Shown: positions 9,207 through 17,409, numbered from the stretch's first letter. The stretch: DNA of 36,495 nucleotides from an uncultured delta proteobacterium (GCA_903822335.1 CAIJOT010000242.1:1-36495), one strand, 5' to 3'. Numbers and translations are program-made. Notes: generated by a model from the sequence alone, not told the origin.

Positions 9207-9597
9207 TAAAAGCAGATCAGGTTCTTCTGGAAACCCTGTGGGTCTCAGTTCCTTCCTGCAATGGAGTTTCTGCCAAGGTTGTCGAATGGGCAACATTTCA
9301 ACCGGCAATCGATAACCAGCGTGAATGTTTCAGCTTGAAATTGAACCGCAATTTCAAAACGGGAGATAAATGCAAACATGATAAGAATACGTGATTCTTC
9401 TCGCCGAGGTTGCTACTTTCTTCTTTATGGCCTCTATCGTTCCTGTAAATAATAAACTTTAAGGTTATGTAGTGCGCATCACAACATTACGATTTAAGAT
9501 TATGTTGTTCGCTACAATTTGTAATGACATCTCGTATCTAATGGCTATCATACGGTTTTATCCTCATAAGTTTGTTATTATAAGAACGTCATTGTCC

Positions 9598-9626
9598 TTG
9601 ACAATACTGCACGTTAAACATAATAT
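9598..9626 (+). promoter_or_regulatory. Sigma70-like promoter upstream of the first gene cassette (Pc-like by position)
   Basis: Perfect TTGACA (9598-9603), 17-bp spacer, TAATAT (9621-9626), about 30 bp upstream of the cassette boundary GTTGGAT (9658-9664). Confidence 0.45.
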
Positions 9627-9675
9627 TTTACAAATTATATGTAGCAGCATGTTAATTGTTGGATGAGGAATAAGA

Positions 9676-10449
9676 ATGAACCAGAAGGATAGCAAATGGC
9701 AAACGAAGGAGCTTGCAAAGACCTTCTTGGAGGGAGTTCGGGGAGCTATTCCAGCAGCAAACTTACAACTGGAAGTGCTCAACAAAATTGTGAGTATGTG
9801 GAGCCCTGCACCATCTGAGATTTTAGACCTGGGGTGTGGAGATGGCGTTCTCGGACGTATGCTGCTTGATGCACATGCCACAGCACATGTGACCTTTGCG
9901 GACTTCTCGGAGTCTATGCTGGAGGCAGCAAAGAAACAAATCGGCAACAATCAGCGGGCAACCCTCATTGAGGCGGATTTTTCATCAGCGGCCTGGCTAA
10001 ATGGCTTTGAGGCCGAAAAACCTTTTGATGTCATTGTATCCGGTTTTGCAATACACCACCAACCAGATGATCGAAAGAAAAAACTATATTCCGAAATTTA
10101 TGGCCTGCTGGGCGAAGGTGGCGTTTTCTTAAACCTCGAACACGTCAGTTCGGCGACTCTTTCAGTGAGTGCGCTTTTTGACAGCTTCTTTGTTGACCAC
10201 CTTTTTCGTTTCCATAGAGACACGGTTCCCAATAAAACAAGGCAGGAGATAGAAGAGGCCTACTATCAGCGGCCCGACAAGGAGGAGAACATTCTTGCTC
10301 CCGTTGAAACACAGTGCCGATGGCTTCGTGAGATAGGGTTTCAGGATGTGGATTGTTTTTTCAAGGTTTTTGAGTTGGCTCTGTTTGGAGGAAGGAAAAC
10401 ATCCAACGAGCCAATGCAGCCAATCGGCCATAATGCGGCCTCTGGCTGA
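9676..10449 (+). CDS. Class I SAM-dependent methyltransferase (small-molecule type)
   Basis: ILDLGCGDGVLGRMLL motif I, FADFSESMLEAAKKQ, FDVIVSGFAIHH. Confidence 0.85.
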   Translation: MNQKDSKWQTKELAKTFLEGVRGAIPAANLQLEVLNKIVSMWSPAPSEILDLGCGDGVLGRMLLDAHATAHVTFADFSESMLEAAKKQIGNNQRATLIEADFSSAAWLNGFEAEKPFDVIVSGFAIHHQPDDRKKKLYSEIYGLLGEGGVFLNLEHVSSATLSVSALFDSFFVDHLFRFHRDTVPNKTRQEIEEAYYQRPDKEENILAPVETQCRWLREIGFQDVDCFFKVFELALFGGRKTSNEPMQPIGHNAASG

Positions 10450-10464
10450 TTTTGTCTGTTATGA
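10401..10464 (+). other. attC-like integron recombination site (attC-a), weakest of the three
   Basis: R'' ATCCAAC (10401-10407), CAGCC..GGCC / GGCC..GGCTG stem, R' GTTATGA (10458-10464); R'' is exactly complementary to GTTGGAT at the 5' edge of the same cassette. Confidence 0.6.
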
Positions 10465-10498
10465 CACAATAATATTTACGATAGCCGACTGTTTCTGA

Positions 10499-10504
10499 TA
10501 TAAT
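10499..10504 (+). promoter_or_regulatory. Possible -10 element (TATAAT) for the brnT-like operon
   Basis: TATAAT followed by GGAGG RBS and start; weak -35 (TTACGA) 17 nt upstream. Confidence 0.4.
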
Positions 10505-10524
10505 AGCCGGTAGGAGGGGTAAGG

Positions 10525-10797
10525 GTGGAATATGAGTGGGACCCGAAAAAAGCTGTTGCTAATGTCCAAAAACATAATGTTACATTTCAGGAGGCAGCGA
10601 CAGTTTTTGGTGATCCACTGGCTATTACATTTGAAGACCCGGATCATTCTACGGATGAAAAAAGATACATTACCTTTGGATTATCACTGCGAAAAAGATT
10701 ATTGGTTGTGTCTCATACGGAACGTGTCTACAAAACAAGGATTATAAGTGCGCGTCTGATGGACCGCAAGGAGAGGAAAATCTATGAGGAAGGATAA
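10525..10797 (+). CDS. brnT: BrnT family type II toxin
   Basis: EYEWDPKKAVANVQKHNVTFQEAATVFGDPLA...RYITFGLS...LLVVSHTER...RIISAR: BrnT signature. Confidence 0.88.
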   Translation: MEYEWDPKKAVANVQKHNVTFQEAATVFGDPLAITFEDPDHSTDEKRYITFGLSLRKRLLVVSHTERVYKTRIISARLMDRKERKIYEEG

Positions 10798-11041
10798 GGA
10801 ATATGATGAACTCCGCCCAGAATACAGGCGTGAGGATCTTGGTAAGGGAGTCCGTGGAAAGTATTTTGAGTCATACCAAAAAGGAACCAATCTGGTACTC
10901 ATAAGCCCTGATGTGGCAAAAGCTTTCCCCACAGAAAAAGCTGTTAATGAGGCATTGCGATCCCTTATTGACCTTGCACAAAAATCAACCCGCATAACAA
11001 ATCGCTCAACCGAACGTGCAAAGAAACTGCACGCCGGTTAA
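10784..11041 (+). CDS. BrnT-associated antitoxin-like protein
   Basis: Overlaps brnT; LGKGVRGKYFESYQKGTNLVLISPDVAKAFPTEKAVNEALRSLI pattern seen in genes adjacent to brnT; C-terminal residues are encoded inside attC-b. Confidence 0.75.
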   Translation: MRKDKEYDELRPEYRREDLGKGVRGKYFESYQKGTNLVLISPDVAKAFPTEKAVNEALRSLIDLAQKSTRITNRSTERAKKLHAG

Positions 11042-11054
11042 CTCCATGTTGGGC
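10992..11054 (+). other. attC integron recombination site (attC-b)
   Basis: R'' GCATAAC (10992-10998), stem AACCG-aa-CGTGCA / TGCACG-c-CGGTT, R' GTTGGGC (11048-11054); spacing as in classical attC sites. Confidence 0.82.
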
Positions 11055-11096
11055 GTCTGACTGTTGCCGGTAACCGGGGATAAGGATTGAGCACTT

Positions 11097-14084
11097 ATGA
11101 GTAAGACATTCGACCAAGGCAAAGATGAAGTTGCAAAGCTGTGTCAGTACTTCGCCACTAATCGGCAGTTCTTCCACGCCCCTGGAGTCAAGGAAGACCA
11201 TATCCGCCAATCGCTCATAGACCCTTTTTTCGAGGCCCTTGGTTGGGACGTGCACAATGTCTCCATGACCGCACCCCAATATCGCGAAGTCATTCCCGAA
11301 GACAGTCTGGATGTGGAAGGCCAACAGAAGGCACCCGACTACACTTTCCGCGTCGGCACATTGCCGAAGTTCTACGTCGAAGCCAAGAAGTGCGGTGTCA
11401 ATATCAGCGCCGATCCCGCACCGGCCTATCAACTTCGACGCTACGGCTTCAGCGCCAAACTTGCCCTGTCCATCCTAACCGACTTCGATGAACTGGGCGT
11501 GTACGATTGCGCCTCTCGCCCGCGACCCGGGGACAAGGCCAGCCATGCCCGTATCCAGTATTTCGGATTCACCAAGTATCCTGACCGTTGGCGGGAGATT
11601 TGGGACGTGTTCTCGCGCGAGGCCGTCTGGTCTGGGTCGTTCGACCAGTATGCCGCCTCCAAACGTAAGCGAGGGACCTCCGAGGTTGACAGCGAGTTTC
11701 TGAAGGATATCGAAGGCTGGCGTGATGTACTGGCACGAAACCTCGCCCTGCGCAACAACGATTTATCGGCAGACGACCTAAACGCCGCCGTTCAACGGAT
11801 CATTGACCGGATCGTCTTTCTGCGAATGGCCGAGGATCGCGGACTGGAGTCTTACGGACAACTACTCAAACTCTGCGAACAGCCGGACATCTACGGCCGT
11901 TTTATGAACGGATTGTGCCGTAAGGCCGATGAGAAATACAACTCCGGCCTGTTCCACTTCCAGAAAGAAACCGGCGTCTCTGATACGCCGGACACGCTCA
12001 CGCCGCGTCTGGCCGTGGACGACAATGCCCTCAAGCCCATTCTCCAAAGCCTCTACTTCGAGCATGGCAGCCCGTACAACTTCGGTGTCATGCCCGTGGA
12101 AATCCTCGGCACGGTGTACGAACGCTTCCTCGGCAAAGTCATCCGCCTGACCGCCGGACATCAGGCCAAAGTCGAGGAAAAACCCGAAGTGCGCAAGGCC
12201 GGCGGCGTGTACTACACCCCCGCCTGTATCGTAAACTACATCGTCCATAACACCATCGGCAAACAGATCGAAGGCAAAAGCCCCGCCGATCTCGCCGGCG
12301 GCAAAACCACGCCCCCCTTCCGCGTGCTCGACATGGCATGCGGCAGCGGCTCCTTTCTTCTCGGCGCCTATCAGTTCCTGCTCGACCATTGCCTGAAGTG
12401 GCATCAAGCCAACCCCTCCCCCAAACACGCCAAGGCCGTTTGTCAGAACGCCAAAGGCGAAACCCGTCTCACCATCGCCGAACGTAAACGCATCCTCACC
12501 ACCCACATCTACGGCGTCGACATCGACCGGCAGGCCGTCGAAACCACCAAGCTCTCGTTGCTGCTGAAGGCCCTCGAAGGCGAAAACGACGCCTCCCTCT
12601 CCCAGCAGATGACCCTCTTCCACGAACGCGCATTGCCGAATCTATCGGATAACATCAAATGCGGAAACTCCCTTATCGCCTCCGACTTCTCCATGATCCC
12701 CGAAGACCTCGTGCGCGTCCGCGCCTTCGATTGGCCGGTGCAATTCCCTGACGCCATGAAAGCGGGCGGATTCGATGCGGTCATTGGCAATCCGCCGTGG
12801 GGCGCAGACTTGGAACCGCAGGTCCGCAAGTACCTAAGTGCAAAATTCGAACGCGTCGTAGAGAGAATGGTGGACACCTACATCTATTTCTTAGACCAAG
12901 CTCTTCGGGTAAACAAAAAAACTGGTCGCGTTGGCTACGTGATTCCAAGTACAGTGTTGAATCAAGTTGACGCGCGGCCACTGAGAAAACTCCTTCTGAG
13001 TGCCGGCCTATCCGTCGTGATAAACTTGGGCAAAGATGTATTCACGAGGAAGGTGCTCAACACGACGACTCTGATCGTGACAACGGGTGGCTCGCCACCG
13101 GCACAACTCATTGTTGGTGATCTTTCCGTGCAACCACTTGAACAACGTGGTGCAGTGCTATACAGTTTGGAACCGGTGGATGCCGCTGTGTGGACCAGTC
13201 AGGTTCTTGGCGATGCAACGAACACCTTTTTCGTCAACTCGGATGCAAGAACAGCACTCCTTCTGAGGTTGCAGTCAGCGCACAAGACTCTTGGTAATTA
13301 CACCGAGGCGGGAATCGCCCGTGGTGTCAGCCCCGACGTTGCCAAAGCCCATGTCCTTCCCGACCGCGCGCCAGAATTACTGACGATTGAGAATACTGTG
13401 TTACGACGCAGCATCTCCGGGCCACGGATTAAACGTTACGGCAATGTCATCGCAGATCAGTGGATTATTTACACACACAAGGGGATTCTGCCGCGTACCA
13501 TCCCAAATGCGGTTTCTCACCTTGAGCAATTCAGAAGTAAAAACACCTGCAAGGAAGTAAAGGAAGGCAAACATCCTTGGTGGAGCTTGCATCGGACACG
13601 CGACCCGGAGATTTTTCGCTCACCGAAGTTTATTGGTCTCACTACAAGCAAGACAATTGAACTCATTTTCGATGAAAACAAGGATTTGGTTGTCACTGAC
13701 GCGATGTATGTGTTTCGTTTGAAACCGAATATTAGTGTGAAAGTGGTACTAGGAATTCTCCAATCGAGACTCTTCGCATTCCTTTACCGGGTTTCAAACC
13801 AAGGTGAATCCCGCGTTATACCGCAGATCAAGGCGGCCAAGCTTGAACCGCTGTCATTCCCTGATCTCTCCAAATCGGTAGACCGCGCCCGCCACGACCG
13901 CATGGTGACACTGGTGGAGAAGATGCTGACCTTGACGCCGAAGCTGCGCGGGGCCACATCAGAATCCGAAAAAGCCGCATTGCAGAATGCTATCACGACG
14001 ACCGACGCGGAGATTGATCGCCTGGTGTACGAACTGTACGGCCTGACGGAAGAGGAAATCAAAATCGTGGAAGGTGAACGATGA
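11097..14084 (+). CDS. Single-polypeptide Type IIG-like restriction-modification enzyme (Eco57I-like N6-adenine methylase with N-terminal nuclease-like domain and C-terminal TRD)
   Basis: PDYTFRV...KFYVEAKK (PD-ExK-like), VLDMACGSGSFLLGAY (motif I), AVIGNPPWG (motif IV NPPW), C-terminal TaqI-like specificity region; 995 aa. Confidence 0.88.
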   Translation: MSKTFDQGKDEVAKLCQYFATNRQFFHAPGVKEDHIRQSLIDPFFEALGWDVHNVSMTAPQYREVIPEDSLDVEGQQKAPDYTFRVGTLPKFYVEAKKCGVNISADPAPAYQLRRYGFSAKLALSILTDFDELGVYDCASRPRPGDKASHARIQYFGFTKYPDRWREIWDVFSREAVWSGSFDQYAASKRKRGTSEVDSEFLKDIEGWRDVLARNLALRNNDLSADDLNAAVQRIIDRIVFLRMAEDRGLESYGQLLKLCEQPDIYGRFMNGLCRKADEKYNSGLFHFQKETGVSDTPDTLTPRLAVDDNALKPILQSLYFEHGSPYNFGVMPVEILGTVYERFLGKVIRLTAGHQAKVEEKPEVRKAGGVYYTPACIVNYIVHNTIGKQIEGKSPADLAGGKTTPPFRVLDMACGSGSFLLGAYQFLLDHCLKWHQANPSPKHAKAVCQNAKGETRLTIAERKRILTTHIYGVDIDRQAVETTKLSLLLKALEGENDASLSQQMTLFHERALPNLSDNIKCGNSLIASDFSMIPEDLVRVRAFDWPVQFPDAMKAGGFDAVIGNPPWGADLEPQVRKYLSAKFERVVERMVDTYIYFLDQALRVNKKTGRVGYVIPSTVLNQVDARPLRKLLLSAGLSVVINLGKDVFTRKVLNTTTLIVTTGGSPPAQLIVGDLSVQPLEQRGAVLYSLEPVDAAVWTSQVLGDATNTFFVNSDARTALLLRLQSAHKTLGNYTEAGIARGVSPDVAKAHVLPDRAPELLTIENTVLRRSISGPRIKRYGNVIADQWIIYTHKGILPRTIPNAVSHLEQFRSKNTCKEVKEGKHPWWSLHRTRDPEIFRSPKFIGLTTSKTIELIFDENKDLVVTDAMYVFRLKPNISVKVVLGILQSRLFAFLYRVSNQGESRVIPQIKAAKLEPLSFPDLSKSVDRARHDRMVTLVEKMLTLTPKLRGATSESEKAALQNAITTTDAEIDRLVYELYGLTEEEIKIVEGER

Positions 14085-14094
14085 CAAGAATGAC

Positions 14095-14152
14095 GCCTAA
14101 CAACCGGTTGCAGCGGACGGCGTTCCGCCACCGCTGAACTGGAGCGTTAGAC
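14095..14152 (+). other. attC integron recombination site (attC-c)
   Basis: GCCTAACAACCGGTTGCAGCGGACGGCGTTCCGCCACCGCTGAACTGGAGCGTTAGAC: R'' GCCTAAC, R' GTTAGAC, L'' GTT(G)CAGCGG pairs with L' CCGCTGAAC leaving an extrahelical G. Confidence 0.9.
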
Positions 14153-14173
14153 CAAAAACTAAAGGATAACACG

Positions 14174-14734
14174 ATGAATCAGAAAGAAGTCGAAATATCA
14201 GAAAAGCTTTTTCGCACGAAATATGAACAACTTGGTGAGCAAGAAAAGCATGTTGCTCATCATCTCGCCGAGAGAACCCACATTGCGAGAAATGTCGCTC
14301 AAGACTTTTCTGAGCAACAGACTTTTGGCCAGAGGTTGGCTGACAAAGTCGCTGCCTTTGGCGGCTCCTGGACGTTTATATCGATCTTTGCGGTTGTCCT
14401 TGTTATTTGGGTTCTCCTGAATTCGTTTGTTCTAATCAGGTACAGTGAGTCATTCGATCCATATCCGTACATTCTGCTGAATCTGTTTTTATCTATGCTT
14501 GCCGCTATTCAAGCTCCGATAATCTTGATGTCTCAAAACCGCCAGGCATATAAGGATCGCTTGAGTGCGGAACATGATTACGAAGTCGACTTGAAGGCGG
14601 AGCTTGAAATAATGACGCTTCATGAGAAAATAGACTTACTGAGGGAGAAGCAATGGAGTGAACTTATTTCAATTCAACAGGAACAACTCAGTCTTCTAAG
14701 CCAATTAATTGAAGACCTAAAGAAGAATCTGTGA
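14174..14734 (+). CDS. DUF1003 family membrane protein
   Basis: RLADKVAAFGGSWTFISIFAVVLVIWVLLN...FDPYPYILLNLFLSMLAAIQAPIILMSQNRQAYKDR signature. Confidence 0.88.
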   Translation: MNQKEVEISEKLFRTKYEQLGEQEKHVAHHLAERTHIARNVAQDFSEQQTFGQRLADKVAAFGGSWTFISIFAVVLVIWVLLNSFVLIRYSESFDPYPYILLNLFLSMLAAIQAPIILMSQNRQAYKDRLSAEHDYEVDLKAELEIMTLHEKIDLLREKQWSELISIQQEQLSLLSQLIEDLKKNL

Positions 14735-14749
14735 ATGACCGAACGGGGA

Positions 14750-15014
14750 GATAGGTAACAGATTATTCTGGGTTGATGGGTAACACTTTTGTATTAATTC
14801 ATAGACACAGGAGGTGCCTAGGGGTTTCAAAGGAGTTACTGTTATGGACCAGAGGATTCGTTTTATTTCAGAGTATCTCGATGGATATTGCCCTGTCAAC
14901 GAATTATGCCTTCAGTTCAGTATCAGCAGGAAGACCGCCTATAAGTGGATTCATCGATATGAAAGAAGGGGGCAAAGGGGTCTTACCGACAGACCACACA
15001 GGCCCCATGATTGA
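14750..15014 (+). pseudogene. 5' fragment of an IS481-type transposase (HTH region only) with upstream GATRGGTAACA repeats
   Basis: MDQRIRFISEYLDGYCPVNELCLQFSISRKTAYKWIHRYERRGQRGLTDRPHRPHD then stop, no DDE core; GATAGGTAACA (14750-14760) and GATGGGTAACA (14775-14785). Confidence 0.75.
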
Positions 15015-15118
15015 CACAAGGGGTGCAGGGTGCCCTCATGCCCCGTAAAAAAATCACAATAATCTTGACACTTTTGTTCCCAGTGTTATGATACACAACA
15101 ACATAGAGACTTTAAAAG

Positions 15119-15220
15119 GCAGTGAATGGTGATGAAGGCAGTGAATGGTGAATAGTGAATAGTAAAAAAGATGGTGAATGGCGAACAGTGAATAGGTTTT
15201 TAACTAACTACTATTCACTG
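15119..15220. repeat. Heptamer-period repeat tract (ATGGTGA/ATAGTGA words) ending in a perfect 10-bp inverted repeat
   Basis: GCAGTGA ATGGTGA | GCAGTGA ATGGTGA ATAGTGA ATAGTAA | ATGGTGA ATGGCGA ACAGTGA; CAGTGAATAG (15186-15195) / CTATTCACTG (15211-15220). Confidence 0.85.
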
Positions 15221-15243
15221 AAGTAATAAAAGGGGAAAACAAT

Positions 15244-16218
15244 ATGGCGACGAAGAAAACGAGTGTAAATCCTGAGTTTTTGTATATTCCCGTAGGAAAT
15301 ATTGTGGTGTTGGAACAGGTGCGATCGAATATTAATATCGAAACAGACTCGTTCAAGTCGCTCATGCAATCGATCAAAGACAAAGGTATCTTAGAGCCTC
15401 TCCTTGTAACGGGACAGGACGGCATCTCATACACACTCCTCTGCGGGGAGAGGCGTCTGGAAGCAGCCCGGCAGCTCGGACTTGAATCCGTACCGGTGCG
15501 GGTCATAGAAGCAGGTAAGGAATTAGGTGAGACTATAGCCTTTCAACTGACAGAGAACCTCCAGAGGGAAGACTTAAATCCCATGGATCAGGCGAAAGGA
15601 ATATTGGCATATATTCAGGCGAAACATCCGGATAAGGGGTATGATGTGGATGATGTTATGAACGAACTGATGAATGTCATGAGGAGACCCGACTCGGTAT
15701 CGGAGGAAATTGCAGCAACAATTGCTGCAATTACTGAAATCGTCGGAAAGTCAACAAAGACACTGTTTAACATGATTTCTCTTTTGAAGCTCTCCGAAGA
15801 GATTCGGACGGCAATTGTCCCTCCGCTGTCGGGATTAAACCGTACGGAAGGGACACTCCCTGTTTCCCAGGGATATCTCTTCGCTGCCAACCTCGAATGT
15901 CCCGACCTCATGCAGATATTTACCGACATTATAAAGACGCCCGTCACCAATGCCACCCTACAGACCATGCTCACCGCATACAAGAAGGTTAAACCGGACC
16001 CAAGTGACACAAAGCCCTCACCCATGACAAAACAGATCGCCGTCTTACGATCCTTCAGATCATATATGGAGATGAACATAGTCCAGTATATGAAACCGGA
16101 CCTTGAGATACTCGTTGATGATCTGCGGACTTTCTTAGCTTTAGCAGAGGAGCGGGTGCAGACAGCCCCAATGCCCGCACCCGTTAAGGAAAAACCAGGC
16201 AAGAAACCAATGGTGTGA
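15244..16218 (+). CDS. ParB/Spo0J-like (ParB N-terminal domain) protein, no ParA partner seen
   Basis: IPVGNIVVLEQVRSNI...SIKDKGILEPLLVTGQDGISYTLLCGERRLEAARQLGLESVPVRVI...QLTENLQREDLNPMDQAKGI. Confidence 0.88.
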   Translation: MATKKTSVNPEFLYIPVGNIVVLEQVRSNINIETDSFKSLMQSIKDKGILEPLLVTGQDGISYTLLCGERRLEAARQLGLESVPVRVIEAGKELGETIAFQLTENLQREDLNPMDQAKGILAYIQAKHPDKGYDVDDVMNELMNVMRRPDSVSEEIAATIAAITEIVGKSTKTLFNMISLLKLSEEIRTAIVPPLSGLNRTEGTLPVSQGYLFAANLECPDLMQIFTDIIKTPVTNATLQTMLTAYKKVKPDPSDTKPSPMTKQIAVLRSFRSYMEMNIVQYMKPDLEILVDDLRTFLALAEERVQTAPMPAPVKEKPGKKPMV

Positions 16219-16298
16219 GCAGGAGGGAAGAACCGAACCGGCGGGATGGCGTATCTGACCAAGGGGACGTTAGCAACTTTTGGGCATCAATAATTCGT

Positions 16299-16742
16299 TT
16301 AAAAACAATCCAGCCGATTCCTGATCTTGTCTATGAACTCCTTTGCCGCTTTGAATGACTCTTTCACTACTGCAACATCCTCTAAGAGTCCCCTGTAATA
16401 GCCTGCAATGTGTAAAAGTTTATATAGCTTATCAAACTCTCTTGTCAGTTTGCCGTTGTGGACGGATAGTTGTTTTCTTATCATATCTCTATAACCATCA
16501 ACCGACTGTGGAAGGTCTTTTTGTGCAACCCCTTTTTTCAAGAGAAATTCATCTATTGCTTTAATAATTGCCAGATATGCTGTTCCGCATGCCTCCTGGA
16601 CATATTTCACATCCGTATAGGTATTATCTTCGATCGGCGCAGATTTAAGTATCGCTTTTGCATTGTTCAGGTAGCGTATTGCCTCCCTTGGCTGACTTAC
16701 TCCTGCAGGTGATTTATGAACTGTTTCCTTTGTATTTTTCAT
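16299..16742 (-). CDS. Small helical protein, DUF5618-like
   Basis: EAIRYLNNAKAILKSAPIEDNTYTDVKYVQEACGTAYLAIIKAIDEFLLKKG; family name from memory, not searched. Confidence 0.65.
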   Translation of the reverse strand: MKNTKETVHKSPAGVSQPREAIRYLNNAKAILKSAPIEDNTYTDVKYVQEACGTAYLAIIKAIDEFLLKKGVAQKDLPQSVDGYRDMIRKQLSVHNGKLTREFDKLYKLLHIAGYYRGLLEDVAVVKESFKAAKEFIDKIRNRLDCF

Positions 16743-17409
16743 GATTTATAGTAACATTATACTCCATAAACTGCCTCTGTCAAGCATAAAGCAATCTGGA
16801 GTTTCCTCAATTTTTTTATTGCAAAATGTTATTGTCTATCAATATCATGAAGTTGAATACATCAACATCTGTGCTATACGTAAAATGGCCGGAAGAACTT
16901 TTTGCGAATCGCGACTTCGAGCATTTCTTGGGTACCCTGCCGATAAGCTGAAATGGGCCTGCGACCAGGTCGCGTTTAGGCCAATTTTCATGTTCGAAGA
17001 CCAGGTCAAGTTTGAAAATTGAATGGAAGCGAATCGATGCATGGGTAAGAAAGCGCAGGAAGCAGGGAGTAAAAGAGTTTCCCGGCGTATAATCGGTTTG
17101 GGCAACAGTCTGTTGAATGCCTGCCCTGTTGAATGCACTTTGTTTAATATTCCACAGGGTAAAAGTTTTGAGTTGAAAAAACCCAATAATATTAGGGCTT
17201 AAAGTGCTGTTTTTGGGGGTAATTTGTAACAAAGGTCTGGCCTATTTTCCCTGTAGGATAATCTTTCATCCGTTAGCGAGAAAGTATGGGCTCAACGAAC
17301 ATTATCACAAGAGAAAACATGAACCTTTGAATGATGCCAAAGAAAAATAATATCTTCATTGGTTGTGCTGTGGTATAGTATTTCAAAATTAACCAGAGAG
17401 GATGAAGTC

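Noticed and set aside
11862-12623. 253-aa minus-strand ORF antisense to the R-M gene
   Set aside because: Low-complexity G/A/V/D-rich translation typical of a shadow frame opposite GC-rich codons; the plus-strand frame has clear methylase motifs.
14735-14815. Fourth attC after the DUF1003 gene
   Set aside because: No RYYYAAC/GTTRRRY pair with an intervening stem was found; the sequence looks like the IS481 end.
15615-16262. 215-aa minus-strand ORF antisense to parB
   Set aside because: No recognisable domain; fully overlaps a well-supported ParB gene.
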